Source: Bacillota bacterium (GTDB lineage Bacteria; Bacillota; Sulfobacillia; JAJYWN01). From it: DNA of 60,381 nt. How positions within the stretch are numbered: the first letter of the stretch is position 1; every line of letters begins with the position of its first letter. Below, piece by piece: positions 33,786 through 42,236 of the stretch. The stretch lies in contig JAJYWN010000018.1 of the NCBI GenBank assembly GCA_021791495.1, forward strand, positions 1 through 60,381, in the 5' to 3' direction. The position numbers and the translations under genes were made by a program. The notes below the pieces were generated by a model. It saw nothing but the letters and a program-made list of their open reading frames with translations. It was not told the DNA's origin and ran no database searches.

Positions 33786-34519
33786 TACCCCGAGCAACCC
33801 TCGCCCGGTCGCTTCCAGCAGCCTTCCGGAGCTCCGTACCTTCCGCCGGTTTGCGGCCCGCCGTCGGCATGCACGACGTCGACCTGCCCACCAACCTCAA
33901 GTACCCTTGGAAAGGCTTGCCCTGAAGCTTCCCGGCCCGGTCCGACTGCCCGCTATTGTGCACCTGCCGCGCGCGCTCCCGGCATCCGTCGATACCGGAA
34001 ACCTCGCCCGACCGGCCCACTGGGCCGTCGCCCGTTACCGGTTCCACCCGTGACCTTGTGGAGAGGGCCTTCGGCGTTCCGCCGGCTTTCTTCCCTAATT
34101 AACCTTTCGGCCAATCGGGGAGGTCAACCGACCTCGCACCTGGGGCACCTTCCGCCGGGCATCGGGCCGACCGCGTCCCCGGAGCCTCTGGAGGAACCTC
34201 GTCCGGCCGATCATCTCCGGCTTTTCCCGCCAGAGCCTTGCGGCTCAGCGGAGTCCGCCATCGAAACCAACCGTCGTCTTGCTCCCCAGCGGAACCGAGT
34301 GAGGCGTTGACTGCTCGGGGTAGTTCTTATTATGCGGGCGGAAGGCGGAAGGGTCAATGGATTTGCAGCAGAAAGTTTTATAAATGTTTCGACAAAAGGT
34401 TATGCGGTAACAAGGTTGTCCTTCTGTGGTGTAAGGCCTGTCCACTATGATAACATTTGGTTTGGGAAAGCGGTGGACCACCACTCGGACTGAATAATGC
34501 CTGCTACGGGGGGAGTTCC
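33786..34519. other. 734-bp gap before hpt
   Basis: No convincing gene is visible on either strand. The first ~500 bp are G+C-rich with short open frames of poor composition. A small inverted repeat GAGGTC/GACCTC lies at 34120-34135. From about 34310 the DNA becomes AT-rich and holds a promoter candidate. The segment 33790-34300 may be a decayed gene. Confidence 0.45.
34307..34333 (+). promoter_or_regulatory. Candidate promoter upstream of hpt
   Basis: TTGACT (34307-34312) and TATTAT (34328-34333) are separated by 15 nt, slightly short for a sigma-A promoter. The location, in the only AT-rich part of the gap and about 190 bp before hpt, supports it. Confidence 0.4.
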
Positions 34520-35047
34520 GTGACGGGAGAGATCGAAAGGGTCCTTTTTCCGGCCGAGGAAATCGAGCGCACCGTGGTGAACATGGGACGGGCCATCACT
34601 GCGGACTACGCCGGGCAGGATCTGGTCCTTGTGTCAGTCTTGCGGGGGTCCCTGTTTTTCCTGGCCGATTTGGCGCGAGCCATCGACCTGCCGGTCACCA
34701 TCGGCGTCATGGCCATCACTTCCTACGGGTCACGGGACCAGAGCGGCGGCGTGGTCCGCATCATCAAGGACTTGGACGAGGATGTAGGAGGGCGTCACGT
34801 CCTGGTGGTCGAAGACATCGTTAACTCCGGACTGACTCTGGCGTATCTGTTGAAGACGTTGCGGGCGCGGAACCCCGCCAGCCTGGCCGTATGCACTCTC
34901 CTGGACCGGCCCGAGCAACACCTGGTGGAATTGCCCATCAGGTACAAGGGCTTCACCGTGAAAGACGAATACGTGGTGGGCTATGGGCTGGACTACAAAC
35001 AGAAGCTCAGAAACCTTCCGTTCATCGGCGTACTGAAAAGCATTTAG
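34520..35047 (+). CDS. hpt: Hypoxanthine phosphoribosyltransferase
   Basis: A 175-residue type I phosphoribosyltransferase. The PRPP loop is VLVVEDIVNSGLTLAYLLKTL, preceded by the PPi loop region VLRGSLFFLADLARAI and the flexible loop ITSYGS. The C-terminus has DEYVVGYGLDYKQKLRNLPFIGVLK, typical of HPRT. It salvages hypoxanthine and guanine to IMP and GMP. GTG 34520 is preferred, with GGGGGGAG 5-6 nt upstream. plsY follows 89 nt later and may be co-transcribed. Confidence 0.95.
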   Translation: MTGEIERVLFPAEEIERTVVNMGRAITADYAGQDLVLVSVLRGSLFFLADLARAIDLPVTIGVMAITSYGSRDQSGGVVRIIKDLDEDVGGRHVLVVEDIVNSGLTLAYLLKTLRARNPASLAVCTLLDRPEQHLVELPIRYKGFTVKDEYVVGYGLDYKQKLRNLPFIGVLKSI

Positions 35048-35136
35048 ACCGGAGCGCAAGGCAACCAGAACACAAGGCAGGCAGAACTCGCCACAGGCGA
35101 CCGCGTGGCATCCCGTTTCTCGAGGGAGGGCGGCCC

Positions 35137-35775
35137 ATGTTTCAAGTGGCCATTTCGAGCTACCTTCTGGGTTCCATCCCCACGGCCTATCTTCTCGGGC
35201 GTTGGCGGAAGAAGCTGGACATTCGTAAGTGCGGCTTCCGCAACATGGGCGCCCTCAACGCTTTCAAGATCCTGGGCCCTTTCTGGGGGGCCCTGACTTT
35301 CCTCATCGATGCAGGTAAAGGCGCCGCCGCCGTGGCTCTGGCACGGGCTGACGGCCTTGGGGAAGCGGCCGTGTTTTATTGTGGCCTTCTGGCGGTGGCG
35401 GGTCATAACTGGCCGATATTCCTGGGTTTCCACGGTGGGAAAGGTGCCGCCACGAGCCTTGGCGTGATGTTGTTTTCCCAGTGGAACGAAACTATGGTGG
35501 TGTTGGGCTTTTTGGGTAGCGGACTCCTTTTGGCGCGTAACGTCAGTTTCGCCTTGGGTCTGACCTTCGCCGGGATACCGGCGCTCAACGCGATGCTTGG
35601 GAGGGGGCGGGAACTGGCCTTTTCCGCGTCGCTACTGGGCATGATGCTGCTAAAGATGAAGCCTTCGTGGCGGAGACTGGTAGCCGCGGCCGAAGGGCGT
35701 TTTAAGGTAATGGTCAAGTATGCGGTGTTCGGCATTCCCAAGGATCTCTCGGATGAGATATCGCGGATAGAGTGA
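35137..35775 (+). CDS. plsY: PlsY-like glycerol-3-phosphate acyltransferase
   Basis: A 212-residue membrane protein of the PlsY family, which uses acyl-phosphate to acylate glycerol-3-phosphate in phospholipid synthesis. The conserved loops are visible: YLLGSIPTAYLLGR, GFRNMGALNAFKILGPFWGALTFLIDAGKGA and GHNWPIFLGFHGGKGAATSLG. The usual GSGNIGATN appears here as CGFRNMGALN, so the first loop is divergent. ATG 35137 has GAGGGAGGG upstream. It ends just before a strong terminator. Confidence 0.85.
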   Translation: MFQVAISSYLLGSIPTAYLLGRWRKKLDIRKCGFRNMGALNAFKILGPFWGALTFLIDAGKGAAAVALARADGLGEAAVFYCGLLAVAGHNWPIFLGFHGGKGAATSLGVMLFSQWNETMVVLGFLGSGLLLARNVSFALGLTFAGIPALNAMLGRGRELAFSASLLGMMLLKMKPSWRRLVAAAEGRFKVMVKYAVFGIPKDLSDEISRIE

Positions 35776-35788
35776 ATCCCACCTACCA

Positions 35789-35820
35789 AGGGGGCGGCGA
35801 CGCAAGGCCCGCCCTTTTTT
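35789..35820 (+). terminator. Intrinsic terminator after plsY
   Basis: AAGGGGGCGG pairs with CCGCCCTT around a 10-12 nt loop and is followed by TTTTTT at 35815-35820. The next promoter begins one base later, cleanly insulating the SOS operon. Confidence 0.85.
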
Positions 35821-35821
35821 G

Positions 35822-35850
35822 TTGACCCCAGTGACAAGGAGGGTTATAAT
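35822..35850 (+). promoter_or_regulatory. Consensus sigma-A promoter of the SOS operon
   Basis: TTGACC (35822-35827) and a perfect TATAAT (35845-35850) are spaced exactly 17 nt. The predicted transcription start (about 35857) falls at the edge of the LexA box, the usual arrangement for LexA repression. Confidence 0.9.
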
Positions 35851-35857
35851 CCAATTA

Positions 35858-35873
35858 GCGAACAAATGTTCGC
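35858..35873 (+). promoter_or_regulatory. LexA (DinR) box 1
   Basis: CGAACAAATGTTCG (35859-35872) matches the Bacillota LexA consensus CGAAC-N4-GTTCG exactly, and the symmetry extends outward to TAGCGAAC/GTTCGCTA. It overlaps the transcription start. Confidence 0.93.
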
Positions 35874-35882
35874 TATAGAGAC

Positions 35883-35896
35883 CGAACGTCAGTTCT
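35883..35896 (+). promoter_or_regulatory. LexA (DinR) box 2
   Basis: CGAACGTCAGTTCT matches the CGAAC-N4-GTTCG consensus except at the last base. It lies 24 bp (centre to centre) after box 1, within the untranslated leader, and suggests cooperative repression. Confidence 0.75.
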
Positions 35897-35944
35897 CCAG
35901 AGGTCCCCTTCCGGGGGTTTATTTGTCACTGGCGACATTTCGAG

Positions 35945-37243
35945 GTGGTGAGCGATTTGCCGGTGGTCTTCCTTCACTTGATGGGCTTTCAAGTTCAGGC
36001 CGCCGCGGAGGAAGGACGGGAGCCATGGCCCGGTCAGCCTGTCGTGGTGGTGAAGCACCATCGGGTGGAAGACGTTTCCGAAGCCGCGGCCAGTCTGGGC
36101 GTTTGGATGGGGCAGACAGTGCGAGCGGCGCGTCACGCGACCCCGGCAGCCAGGTACACCGAAGTGGACCAGGCTCTCCTTGGGAGATTGGAACGGGACC
36201 TGGGAGACCGTTGTCTTTCTATGACACCATGGGTGGAACCGGCAGGCCCCGGCGAGGTTTATCTGGATTTGCGCTGGGCCGGGGATTGGCGGAAAGCCAT
36301 TGACGACTTGCTGACCTCTTTTGTGCCCGACCTGGGTTGGCGGGTTTATGCGGGGGTTGCGGAAAACAAGGGGCTGGCCTGGTCGGCGGTGAGGTTGGCC
36401 ATGGATAAACCGCCACGGACCGGTGAACTGAGTGGCGTCTATAAGACAGAGATCCCTCCCGGTTCGGAAAGGGCTTTCCTACGGAACCTGCCCCTAAGAC
36501 ATCTGGCCCTTATCCCAGAGGGTTTTGAAGATGACCTGGCGCGCTTGGGTGTGAGGACCGCCGGTGAACTCTTAGAGATCCCAGAGACTACGCTTTTAAC
36601 ACGGTTTGGTGGACGGGGGGCGCTGGCGCGGGCTGCCGCCCTTGGGTCAGACGGGCGCGTGGTTTCGGCGGCTTATCCGCCGGGGCAGATCACCGAGGAG
36701 ACGAGCCTGGCGGAAGAACTGGAAGGAGAAGCAGCTCTGGCGGCCCTTCCGGCGCTGGGAGAGAGAATAGCGGCGGGTTTGGCTGCTAAACTGCGGGCCG
36801 AAGGAAAAGGTTGCCTATATCTCGAGGTTTACCTTCTTCCGGGAGGGCGACGCCTGTTCCGGCGATTTTCCGCTAAACCCTGGCACCACGAAGGTGAAGT
36901 GGCCAGGGTCATCCAGGGTTTACTCACCGAAGTGTTGTCGAAGGAGAGGAAGCCGGTCCTGGAGAGTATTCTGGCCACGGCCAGGGAACTGGTGGTCCCC
37001 CAGGCCCATCAGCTGGAACTCTTTGCGGCGGGGGCCGGCCCGGCCCGCACCACGGAGGCCGGCCGTATCAGGAGCGGGCTAGATAACGCCATCGCATCCA
37101 TAAACCTTAAATTCCCAGGTCAGGCGGTCAAACTGGGAAGGGAGTTCACCGAACCGCGCCGGGAGAAGATGCTGGCTATTTACGATCCCTACCGTTCTAA
37201 AGTGGTTCTGGAAAAAGGTCCGCCGACCGCTCCTGGAGATTGA
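35945..37243 (+). CDS. imuB: ImuB-like Y-family polymerase homologue
   Basis: A ~432-residue DinB/UmuC-type protein. The palm and thumb layout is recognisable (DLGDRCLSMTPWVEPAGPGEVYLDLRWAG, YAGVAENKGLAWSAVRLA, LRHLALIPEGFEDDLARLGVRTAGELLEIP). However, the catalytic acidic residues of active Y polymerases are missing: motif I reads VFLHLMGFQ and the SIDE-like motif reads PAGPGE. A beta-clamp motif QLELF is at 37010-37024. These are features of ImuB, a non-catalytic mutasome adaptor that brings DnaE2 to the clamp. The start is unclear: GTG 35945, GTG 35948 or TTG 35957, the last with AGGTGG 8 nt upstream. It is first in the LexA-controlled operon. Confidence 0.85.
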   Translation: MVSDLPVVFLHLMGFQVQAAAEEGREPWPGQPVVVVKHHRVEDVSEAAASLGVWMGQTVRAARHATPAARYTEVDQALLGRLERDLGDRCLSMTPWVEPAGPGEVYLDLRWAGDWRKAIDDLLTSFVPDLGWRVYAGVAENKGLAWSAVRLAMDKPPRTGELSGVYKTEIPPGSERAFLRNLPLRHLALIPEGFEDDLARLGVRTAGELLEIPETTLLTRFGGRGALARAAALGSDGRVVSAAYPPGQITEETSLAEELEGEAALAALPALGERIAAGLAAKLRAEGKGCLYLEVYLLPGGRRLFRRFSAKPWHHEGEVARVIQGLLTEVLSKERKPVLESILATARELVVPQAHQLELFAAGAGPARTTEAGRIRSGLDNAIASINLKFPGQAVKLGREFTEPRREKMLAIYDPYRSKVVLEKGPPTAPGD

Positions 37244-37246
37244 ACC

Positions 37247-37531
37247 ATGGGTCCCATCTGGCGCGACGGATCACCTGTGGAATGCCTGGCCGCTTTTGAA
37301 GGACGGGGACCGGGAGGCCGTGCTGCTTTGGCGGCGGGCGTGCCCAGGGTTTTCGGCTGGCGCGGCCGGAATTTCAGGGTGGAGAAGATATTAGACGTCT
37401 GGAAAGACACCGGAGAATGGTGGGACGGTGAAGAGGAAAAGACCTTCGTGCGCTTGTTGACGACCGGCGGCGGAACGGTCGAACTTTTCCACAGCGATCG
37501 CGGGTGGCATGTCTATAAGACCTACGATTGA
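37247..37531 (+). CDS. DUF6504-like protein
   Basis: A 94-residue protein with the pattern FGWRGRNFRVEKILDVWKDTGEWWDGEEEKTFVRLLTTGGGTVELFHSDRGWHVYKTYD. This matches the small DUF6504 family often found beside ImuB and DnaE2 in Actinobacteria and other lineages. GGAG precedes ATG 37247, and only 3 nt separate it from imuB. The role is unknown; its fixed place in mutasome cassettes suggests an accessory part in translesion synthesis. Confidence 0.8.
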   Translation: MGPIWRDGSPVECLAAFEGRGPGGRAALAAGVPRVFGWRGRNFRVEKILDVWKDTGEWWDGEEEKTFVRLLTTGGGTVELFHSDRGWHVYKTYD

Positions 37532-37559
37532 GCCGGACCACGGGCCATCCTAGGAAGTG

Positions 37560-39014
37560 ATGAACACTTGGTCTTCCATTCTACCGCCGGCCCTGACTCT
37601 GGTGGCGGTCCTGGTTACCCGAAGGGTCATCATATCGCTCGCCGCGGGAGTCCTGGCAGGGTCCTGGCTCCTGGCCGGCGGACTGGTGGCTGGTCTGGAG
37701 AAGGCCGGAGAGTTCATCCTTTCATCACTGACGGAGGCCAATAACGCCGTCATCATTCTTTTCCTTTTCCTTTTTGGATCTCTGACCGAGATGATGTCCC
37801 TTTCCGGAGGGATCAAGGGGTTCACCGGACTGATGGACCGCTACGTGCGGGGTAACAGGGCGGCACAACTCAGTGTATGGTACTTGACGCCGCTGACCTT
37901 CATTGACTGCTGCTTCCATGCCATTGCCACAGGCACCGTCGCCAAGCCCATTCTGGAGAGAGAAGGAGGGTCGAAAACCAGGCTTGCCATGACTGTAACT
38001 ATCACCTCTTCCCAATTGGTGGCTTTGGTCCCCGTAGCCACCACATATGTGGGCTACGTGGTAGCCCTGGTGGCCGGCGCTCTGCAGCAAATTGGGAGCA
38101 GTGCCTCCTCGTTCGGTCTTTACTTGCACAGCCTGCCGTTCAACTTCTTCTCTATCTTGATGGTCCTGACAGCCTTGGGGCTCCTATGGCCCGGTTTCGG
38201 ACCTAAGAAGGAAAAGGCCACCGGCGAGAAGATCGGTGGCAAACACCCGCATGTCGTGCCCGAAAAAGGTGTCCATGAGAAAGAGGAAGCCGAACACCAA
38301 CGCAGCGAGCCGGTGCTCCGGCCCAACCCGCTGAACCTCATCGTCCCGCTGGGATTTCTTTTGGCGGCCACCGCCCTCTTCCTGGCCCGTACGGGGTCAG
38401 GTAAAGGTCCCGGACTCATGTCAATTCTCCTGAACGCCGACTTCGAAAGGTCCATCTTCCTGGCGGCCCTGTTAACCGTGGCGGTGGCGGGCCTGTTTTA
38501 CCTAGCGCAGGGGATCGGGCCGGGAAATCTGGAGAAAGCCCTTCTCCACGGAGGGATGGAGCTGCTGCCGCCGATTGTCATCCTTGTCTTGGCTTGGAGC
38601 CTCTCCAGAGTCACGGAAGGCCTGGGGTTCTCCAAACTGGTGGCCGCGGGGACGGCCGGTGGCCTTCCGGCAGCCCTTCTCCCTGTTTTGGTCTTCCTTC
38701 TGGGGGCGGGTGTTTCTTACGTGATCGGTTCGTCCTGGGCCACCTGGGGCCTGCTGATGCCGGCCGCCCTCAGCCTGGGAAAGGCGGTGGCGATTGGCGG
38801 AGGTCTGGGAGAGGCTTTATTGGTGGGAGCGGTCCTGGCAGGTGGGTCGGTGGGAGATTGCGCCTCACCTCTCGGCGAAACGCCGATGCTATCGGCCTCG
38901 CTGATGGAGCTAAACCTGGCCGGCCACATCCGGTCCATCTTGCCTTACGCCATTGGGGCCGTCTCGCTGGCGGCCACCCTTTACCTCGTATTCGGCTGTG
39001 TTTGGTTGAGGTAG
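37560..39014 (+). CDS. NhaC-like Na+/H+ antiporter
   Basis: A 484-residue membrane protein of the NhaC/ion transporter superfamily with about eleven hydrophobic segments. Supporting features are GSLTEMMSLSGGIKGFTGLMDRYVRG, FIDCCFHAIATGTVAKPILE, GSSWATWGLLMPAALSLGKA and AGGSVGDCASPLGETPMLSASLM. The last matches the substrate-binding region of this family. A hydrophilic loop of about 55 residues (around 215-265, charged and His-rich) lies in the middle. It starts 25-28 nt after DUF6504 and ends 6 nt before dnaE2, so it lies inside the SOS operon. ATG 37560 is used; GTG 37557 is equivalent. Confidence 0.88.
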   Translation: MNTWSSILPPALTLVAVLVTRRVIISLAAGVLAGSWLLAGGLVAGLEKAGEFILSSLTEANNAVIILFLFLFGSLTEMMSLSGGIKGFTGLMDRYVRGNRAAQLSVWYLTPLTFIDCCFHAIATGTVAKPILEREGGSKTRLAMTVTITSSQLVALVPVATTYVGYVVALVAGALQQIGSSASSFGLYLHSLPFNFFSILMVLTALGLLWPGFGPKKEKATGEKIGGKHPHVVPEKGVHEKEEAEHQRSEPVLRPNPLNLIVPLGFLLAATALFLARTGSGKGPGLMSILLNADFERSIFLAALLTVAVAGLFYLAQGIGPGNLEKALLHGGMELLPPIVILVLAWSLSRVTEGLGFSKLVAAGTAGGLPAALLPVLVFLLGAGVSYVIGSSWATWGLLMPAALSLGKAVAIGGGLGEALLVGAVLAGGSVGDCASPLGETPMLSASLMELNLAGHIRSILPYAIGAVSLAATLYLVFGCVWLR

Positions 39015-39020
39015 GTATCC

Positions 39021-42000
39021 ATGGGAAAGGCGATGGGCAGACGACGCCGTTTCGTTCACCTGCATGCCCACAGCCCTTTTTCTTTCCTGGACGGGGCGAC
39101 GGACATTGAAGGCCTGGTAAATGGGGCAGCGGAAATGGGACAGCCAGCGCTGGCCTGTACCGACCACGATAACGTCAGCGCGACGGTACGGTTTCAGAAA
39201 GCGGCGAAGAAGGCGGGCATCGCTCCCATCCAAGGGGCCGAAGTGACATTGGACGATGGATCGCACCTGGTCCTGTTAGCGGACGGACCGGAAGGCTATG
39301 CCGCTCTCTGTCGGTGCCTGACCGCCGCACATCTGGGGAGCGCCCGGCAGGAACCGCGGCTCTCCTTGGAAGTGCTGGCAAAGGAAGCGCCGGGTCGGCT
39401 CATCGGCTTGTCGGGTTGCCGCCGGGGACGCATCCCCCAGGCAATCCTCAGAGGAGATTGGTCCGGGGCTTTGAAAAGCGCGGAAGATCTGAGCCGCTGT
39501 TTTGCCCCCCGGGATTTCCTCCTGGAACTGGAGGGGACGCTTCTGCCGGGAAGTCGCGGGTTGAATGCCGCCCTGGCGGAGCTGGGCGAGCGTTTGTCGT
39601 TGCCTCTGGTGGCTACAAATAATGTGCATTTCCGGGCTAAAGAAGACTTCCCCGTCCACGATCTCCTGACGTGCGTGCGCACCCTGACCAGGGTGGACGA
39701 TGTCCATCCGGAGAGGAGGTTGAACGCTGAGAACTACCTGAAAAGCGCGGAGGAAATGGCGGAAGTTTTCGCCGACTATCCCGGAGCATTGGATCACGCG
39801 GTGGAGGTGGCGGAACGCTGCCGTCCGGCCCTGGTCTTGGAGAAAAGCTTGTTTCCGTCCTTCCAGTCCCCGGATGGTCAGGACTCCGCCGGCTATCTGC
39901 GGCGATTGGTCTACGATGGTGCGGTGCGGCGCTACGCGAAACTAACGGAGAGTGTGCGCCGGCGCTTGGACCATGAACTTGACATAATCACGCGCCTGGG
40001 GTTCGAGGACTACTTCCTTCTGGTATGGGACGTGGCTGCCTTCGCGCGAAGGCAGGGAATCAGATATGCGGGCAGAGGATCGGCCGCCGACTCGGCGGTA
40101 GCCTATTGCCTCTTCATCACCGACGTGGACTCCATCCGCCGCGGATTGCTCTTCGAACGCTTTCTCAGTATGGAGAGGGCGGAGAAGCCGGATATCGATA
40201 TCGACTTCGATTCCCGCCGGCGGGATGAAGCGACACGTTATGTCTACGAAAAATATGGGGCTTCCCGGGTCGCCACCGTGGCTACTTATAGCACCTTCCA
40301 CGCCCGTTCGGCCATCCGGGATTTCGGAAAAGCCATGGGGCTGCCGGAAGAAGACGTGGACGCTCTGGCGAAAAGGGTGCCCTATTACTACGCCGACGAT
40401 CTGGCGAAAGCCTTTGAGGCGGTGCCCGAGATCCGCGATGCGGGGCTACCCTTGCATAAGTTCCAGGCCATCTCGAAAGCGTGCGCCGCCGTGTCCGGTT
40501 TCCCCAGGTTCCTTGGCACTCATTTGGGCGGGGTGGTCATTTGTCGCGAAGAGCTAACGAACGTTACTCCGCTACAAATGTCGGCCAAAGGAGTGGTGGT
40601 CACCCAGTTTGACAAAGACGACATCGAGGATCTGGGCCTTGTTAAGTTGGACCTTTTATGTCTAAGGACCCTGGGGGCGGTGGACGACGCCATACGGTCT
40701 ATCGAAAAGGGGCAAGAGAGGTCCGGGGGTAAGGGTGCGGCCCGGAGTCAGCGGTTCGACTACGACCGGATTCCACAAGGAGACCGGGACACCTACCGGA
40801 TGATCAACCGGGGAGAGACCATCGGCGTCTTTCAACTAGAAAGCCCGGCCCAGCGGGCCTTACAGTCCCGATTGCACGCGGATAACTTCGAGGATATCGT
40901 GGCCAGCGTGGCCATCATCCGGCCCGGCCCCATCAAGGGGAACATGGTGGAGCCGTTCATCGCCCGGCGTCAGGGGAAGGAACCGGTGACTTACCTCCAT
41001 CCGAAGCTAGAACCCATTTTAGGGAAGACCTTCGGCGTGGTCCTCTTTCAGGAGCAGGTCATCGAGATAGCTAACTCCATCGCCGGGTTTTCCCCCGGAG
41101 ATGCCGACCGCCTGCGCCGGGTGATGAGCCACGGCCGCTCTTTCAAGGACATGCAGGCCATCGGCGAGGAATTCGTGGAGCGGGCCGTGGCCCTGGGCGT
41201 GGAAAAGGCGGTGGCCGACCAGATCTTCGCTTCCATGGTGGGATATGCCAGCTACGGCTTTTGCGAGGCCCATGCCGCCGCCTTCGCTAACACGGCCTAC
41301 AAGACGGCCTATTTGGTTCGGCATTACCCAGCGGAGTTCTTCGCCGCGATCCTAAGCAATCAGCCTATGGGGTATTACCCGCCGCAGACGCTGGCAGTGG
41401 AAGCCCGGCGGCGGGGGGTCGGGTTCCTGCCGCTAGACATCAACCGGAGCGGTGAAAGTTTCGGGGTCGAGGAGAAGGCCATCCGCCTTTCCTTGAAGCA
41501 GTTGAAGGGGATGACCGCCGCCTCTCTGGAGGCCATCCTGCAGGCGCGCGACGAGCCCGGGGCCGGCCCTTTTCGGTCTCTGGAGGAGTTCTGCCCGCGA
41601 GTGGGGCGGTTCGGTGGGCTGGAGCGGGATGTGGTGGAGAACCTCATCCGTGCGGGAGCCTTTGACTCCCTGGAGGGCAACCGCAAGGCCCTCCTCTGGC
41701 GTCTGGATACCGCCGTGGCCGCCGCCCGCGCCGTTCTGGCCGCCGACGGTCAGGGGTTCTTTCTGGCGCCGTTGCCAGATACGGACGGAGGGGTGGAGCG
41801 GGTGGAACGGGCCGCGCCGGCCGACTTTTCCTTGAAAGAGAAGTTCGTTATGGAATACGACCTGCTCGGCATCAATTCGGGAGGTCATTTCATGCAGTTC
41901 TTCCGGGAGGGGCTGGCGGGCCGGGGCTACCGCAGCACCAAGGAAGTCCGTTCCGCCCGTCCCGGCACCCGTGTGAAGATAGCCGGGTTTCCGGTGAGGC

Positions 42001-42236
42001 CTCACCGTCCACCGACCAAGAGTGGGAAGACCATTGTCTTCCTGAGTCTGGAAGATGAGTTCGGCTTGGCGGATGTAACGGTTTTCGAGCACATCTATCA
42101 GCGTTTTGGGAAGTTCATTTTCTCCGACCCCGCGCCACCTTTGGTGATTTGGGGGAAAGTCGAACGGCGGGGATTGGGCGCCGCCGTCATTGCCGAGAAG
42201 ATCGCGGAATTCACGGGTTCCATGGCGGCCCGCTAA
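39021..42236 (+). CDS. dnaE2: Error-prone DNA polymerase III alpha (DnaE2/ImuC)
   Basis: A 1071-residue C-family polymerase of DnaE2 size, lacking the C-terminal extension of replicative DnaE. The PHP domain opens with VHLHAHSPFSFLDGATDIEGLV and TDHDNVSATVRF. The palm has RYAGRGSAADSAVAYCL and the catalytic EKPDIDIDFDSRRRDEA. Then come YASYGFCEAHAAAFANTAYKTAYLVRHYPAEFFAAILSNQPMGYY, helix-hairpin-helix and an OB-fold near the end (VKIAGFPVRPHRPPTKSGKTIVFLSLEDEFGLADVTVF). It performs mutagenic translesion synthesis with ImuB. It is the last gene of the LexA-controlled operon; its stop overlaps the convergent neighbour by 4 nt. Confidence 0.95.
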   Translation: MGKAMGRRRRFVHLHAHSPFSFLDGATDIEGLVNGAAEMGQPALACTDHDNVSATVRFQKAAKKAGIAPIQGAEVTLDDGSHLVLLADGPEGYAALCRCLTAAHLGSARQEPRLSLEVLAKEAPGRLIGLSGCRRGRIPQAILRGDWSGALKSAEDLSRCFAPRDFLLELEGTLLPGSRGLNAALAELGERLSLPLVATNNVHFRAKEDFPVHDLLTCVRTLTRVDDVHPERRLNAENYLKSAEEMAEVFADYPGALDHAVEVAERCRPALVLEKSLFPSFQSPDGQDSAGYLRRLVYDGAVRRYAKLTESVRRRLDHELDIITRLGFEDYFLLVWDVAAFARRQGIRYAGRGSAADSAVAYCLFITDVDSIRRGLLFERFLSMERAEKPDIDIDFDSRRRDEATRYVYEKYGASRVATVATYSTFHARSAIRDFGKAMGLPEEDVDALAKRVPYYYADDLAKAFEAVPEIRDAGLPLHKFQAISKACAAVSGFPRFLGTHLGGVVICREELTNVTPLQMSAKGVVVTQFDKDDIEDLGLVKLDLLCLRTLGAVDDAIRSIEKGQERSGGKGAARSQRFDYDRIPQGDRDTYRMINRGETIGVFQLESPAQRALQSRLHADNFEDIVASVAIIRPGPIKGNMVEPFIARRQGKEPVTYLHPKLEPILGKTFGVVLFQEQVIEIANSIAGFSPGDADRLRRVMSHGRSFKDMQAIGEEFVERAVALGVEKAVADQIFASMVGYASYGFCEAHAAAFANTAYKTAYLVRHYPAEFFAAILSNQPMGYYPPQTLAVEARRRGVGFLPLDINRSGESFGVEEKAIRLSLKQLKGMTAASLEAILQARDEPGAGPFRSLEEFCPRVGRFGGLERDVVENLIRAGAFDSLEGNRKALLWRLDTAVAAARAVLAADGQGFFLAPLPDTDGGVERVERAAPADFSLKEKFVMEYDLLGINSGGHFMQFFREGLAGRGYRSTKEVRSARPGTRVKIAGFPVRPHRPPTKSGKTIVFLSLEDEFGLADVTVFEHIYQRFGKFIFSDPAPPLVIWGKVERRGLGAAVIAEKIAEFTGSMAAR

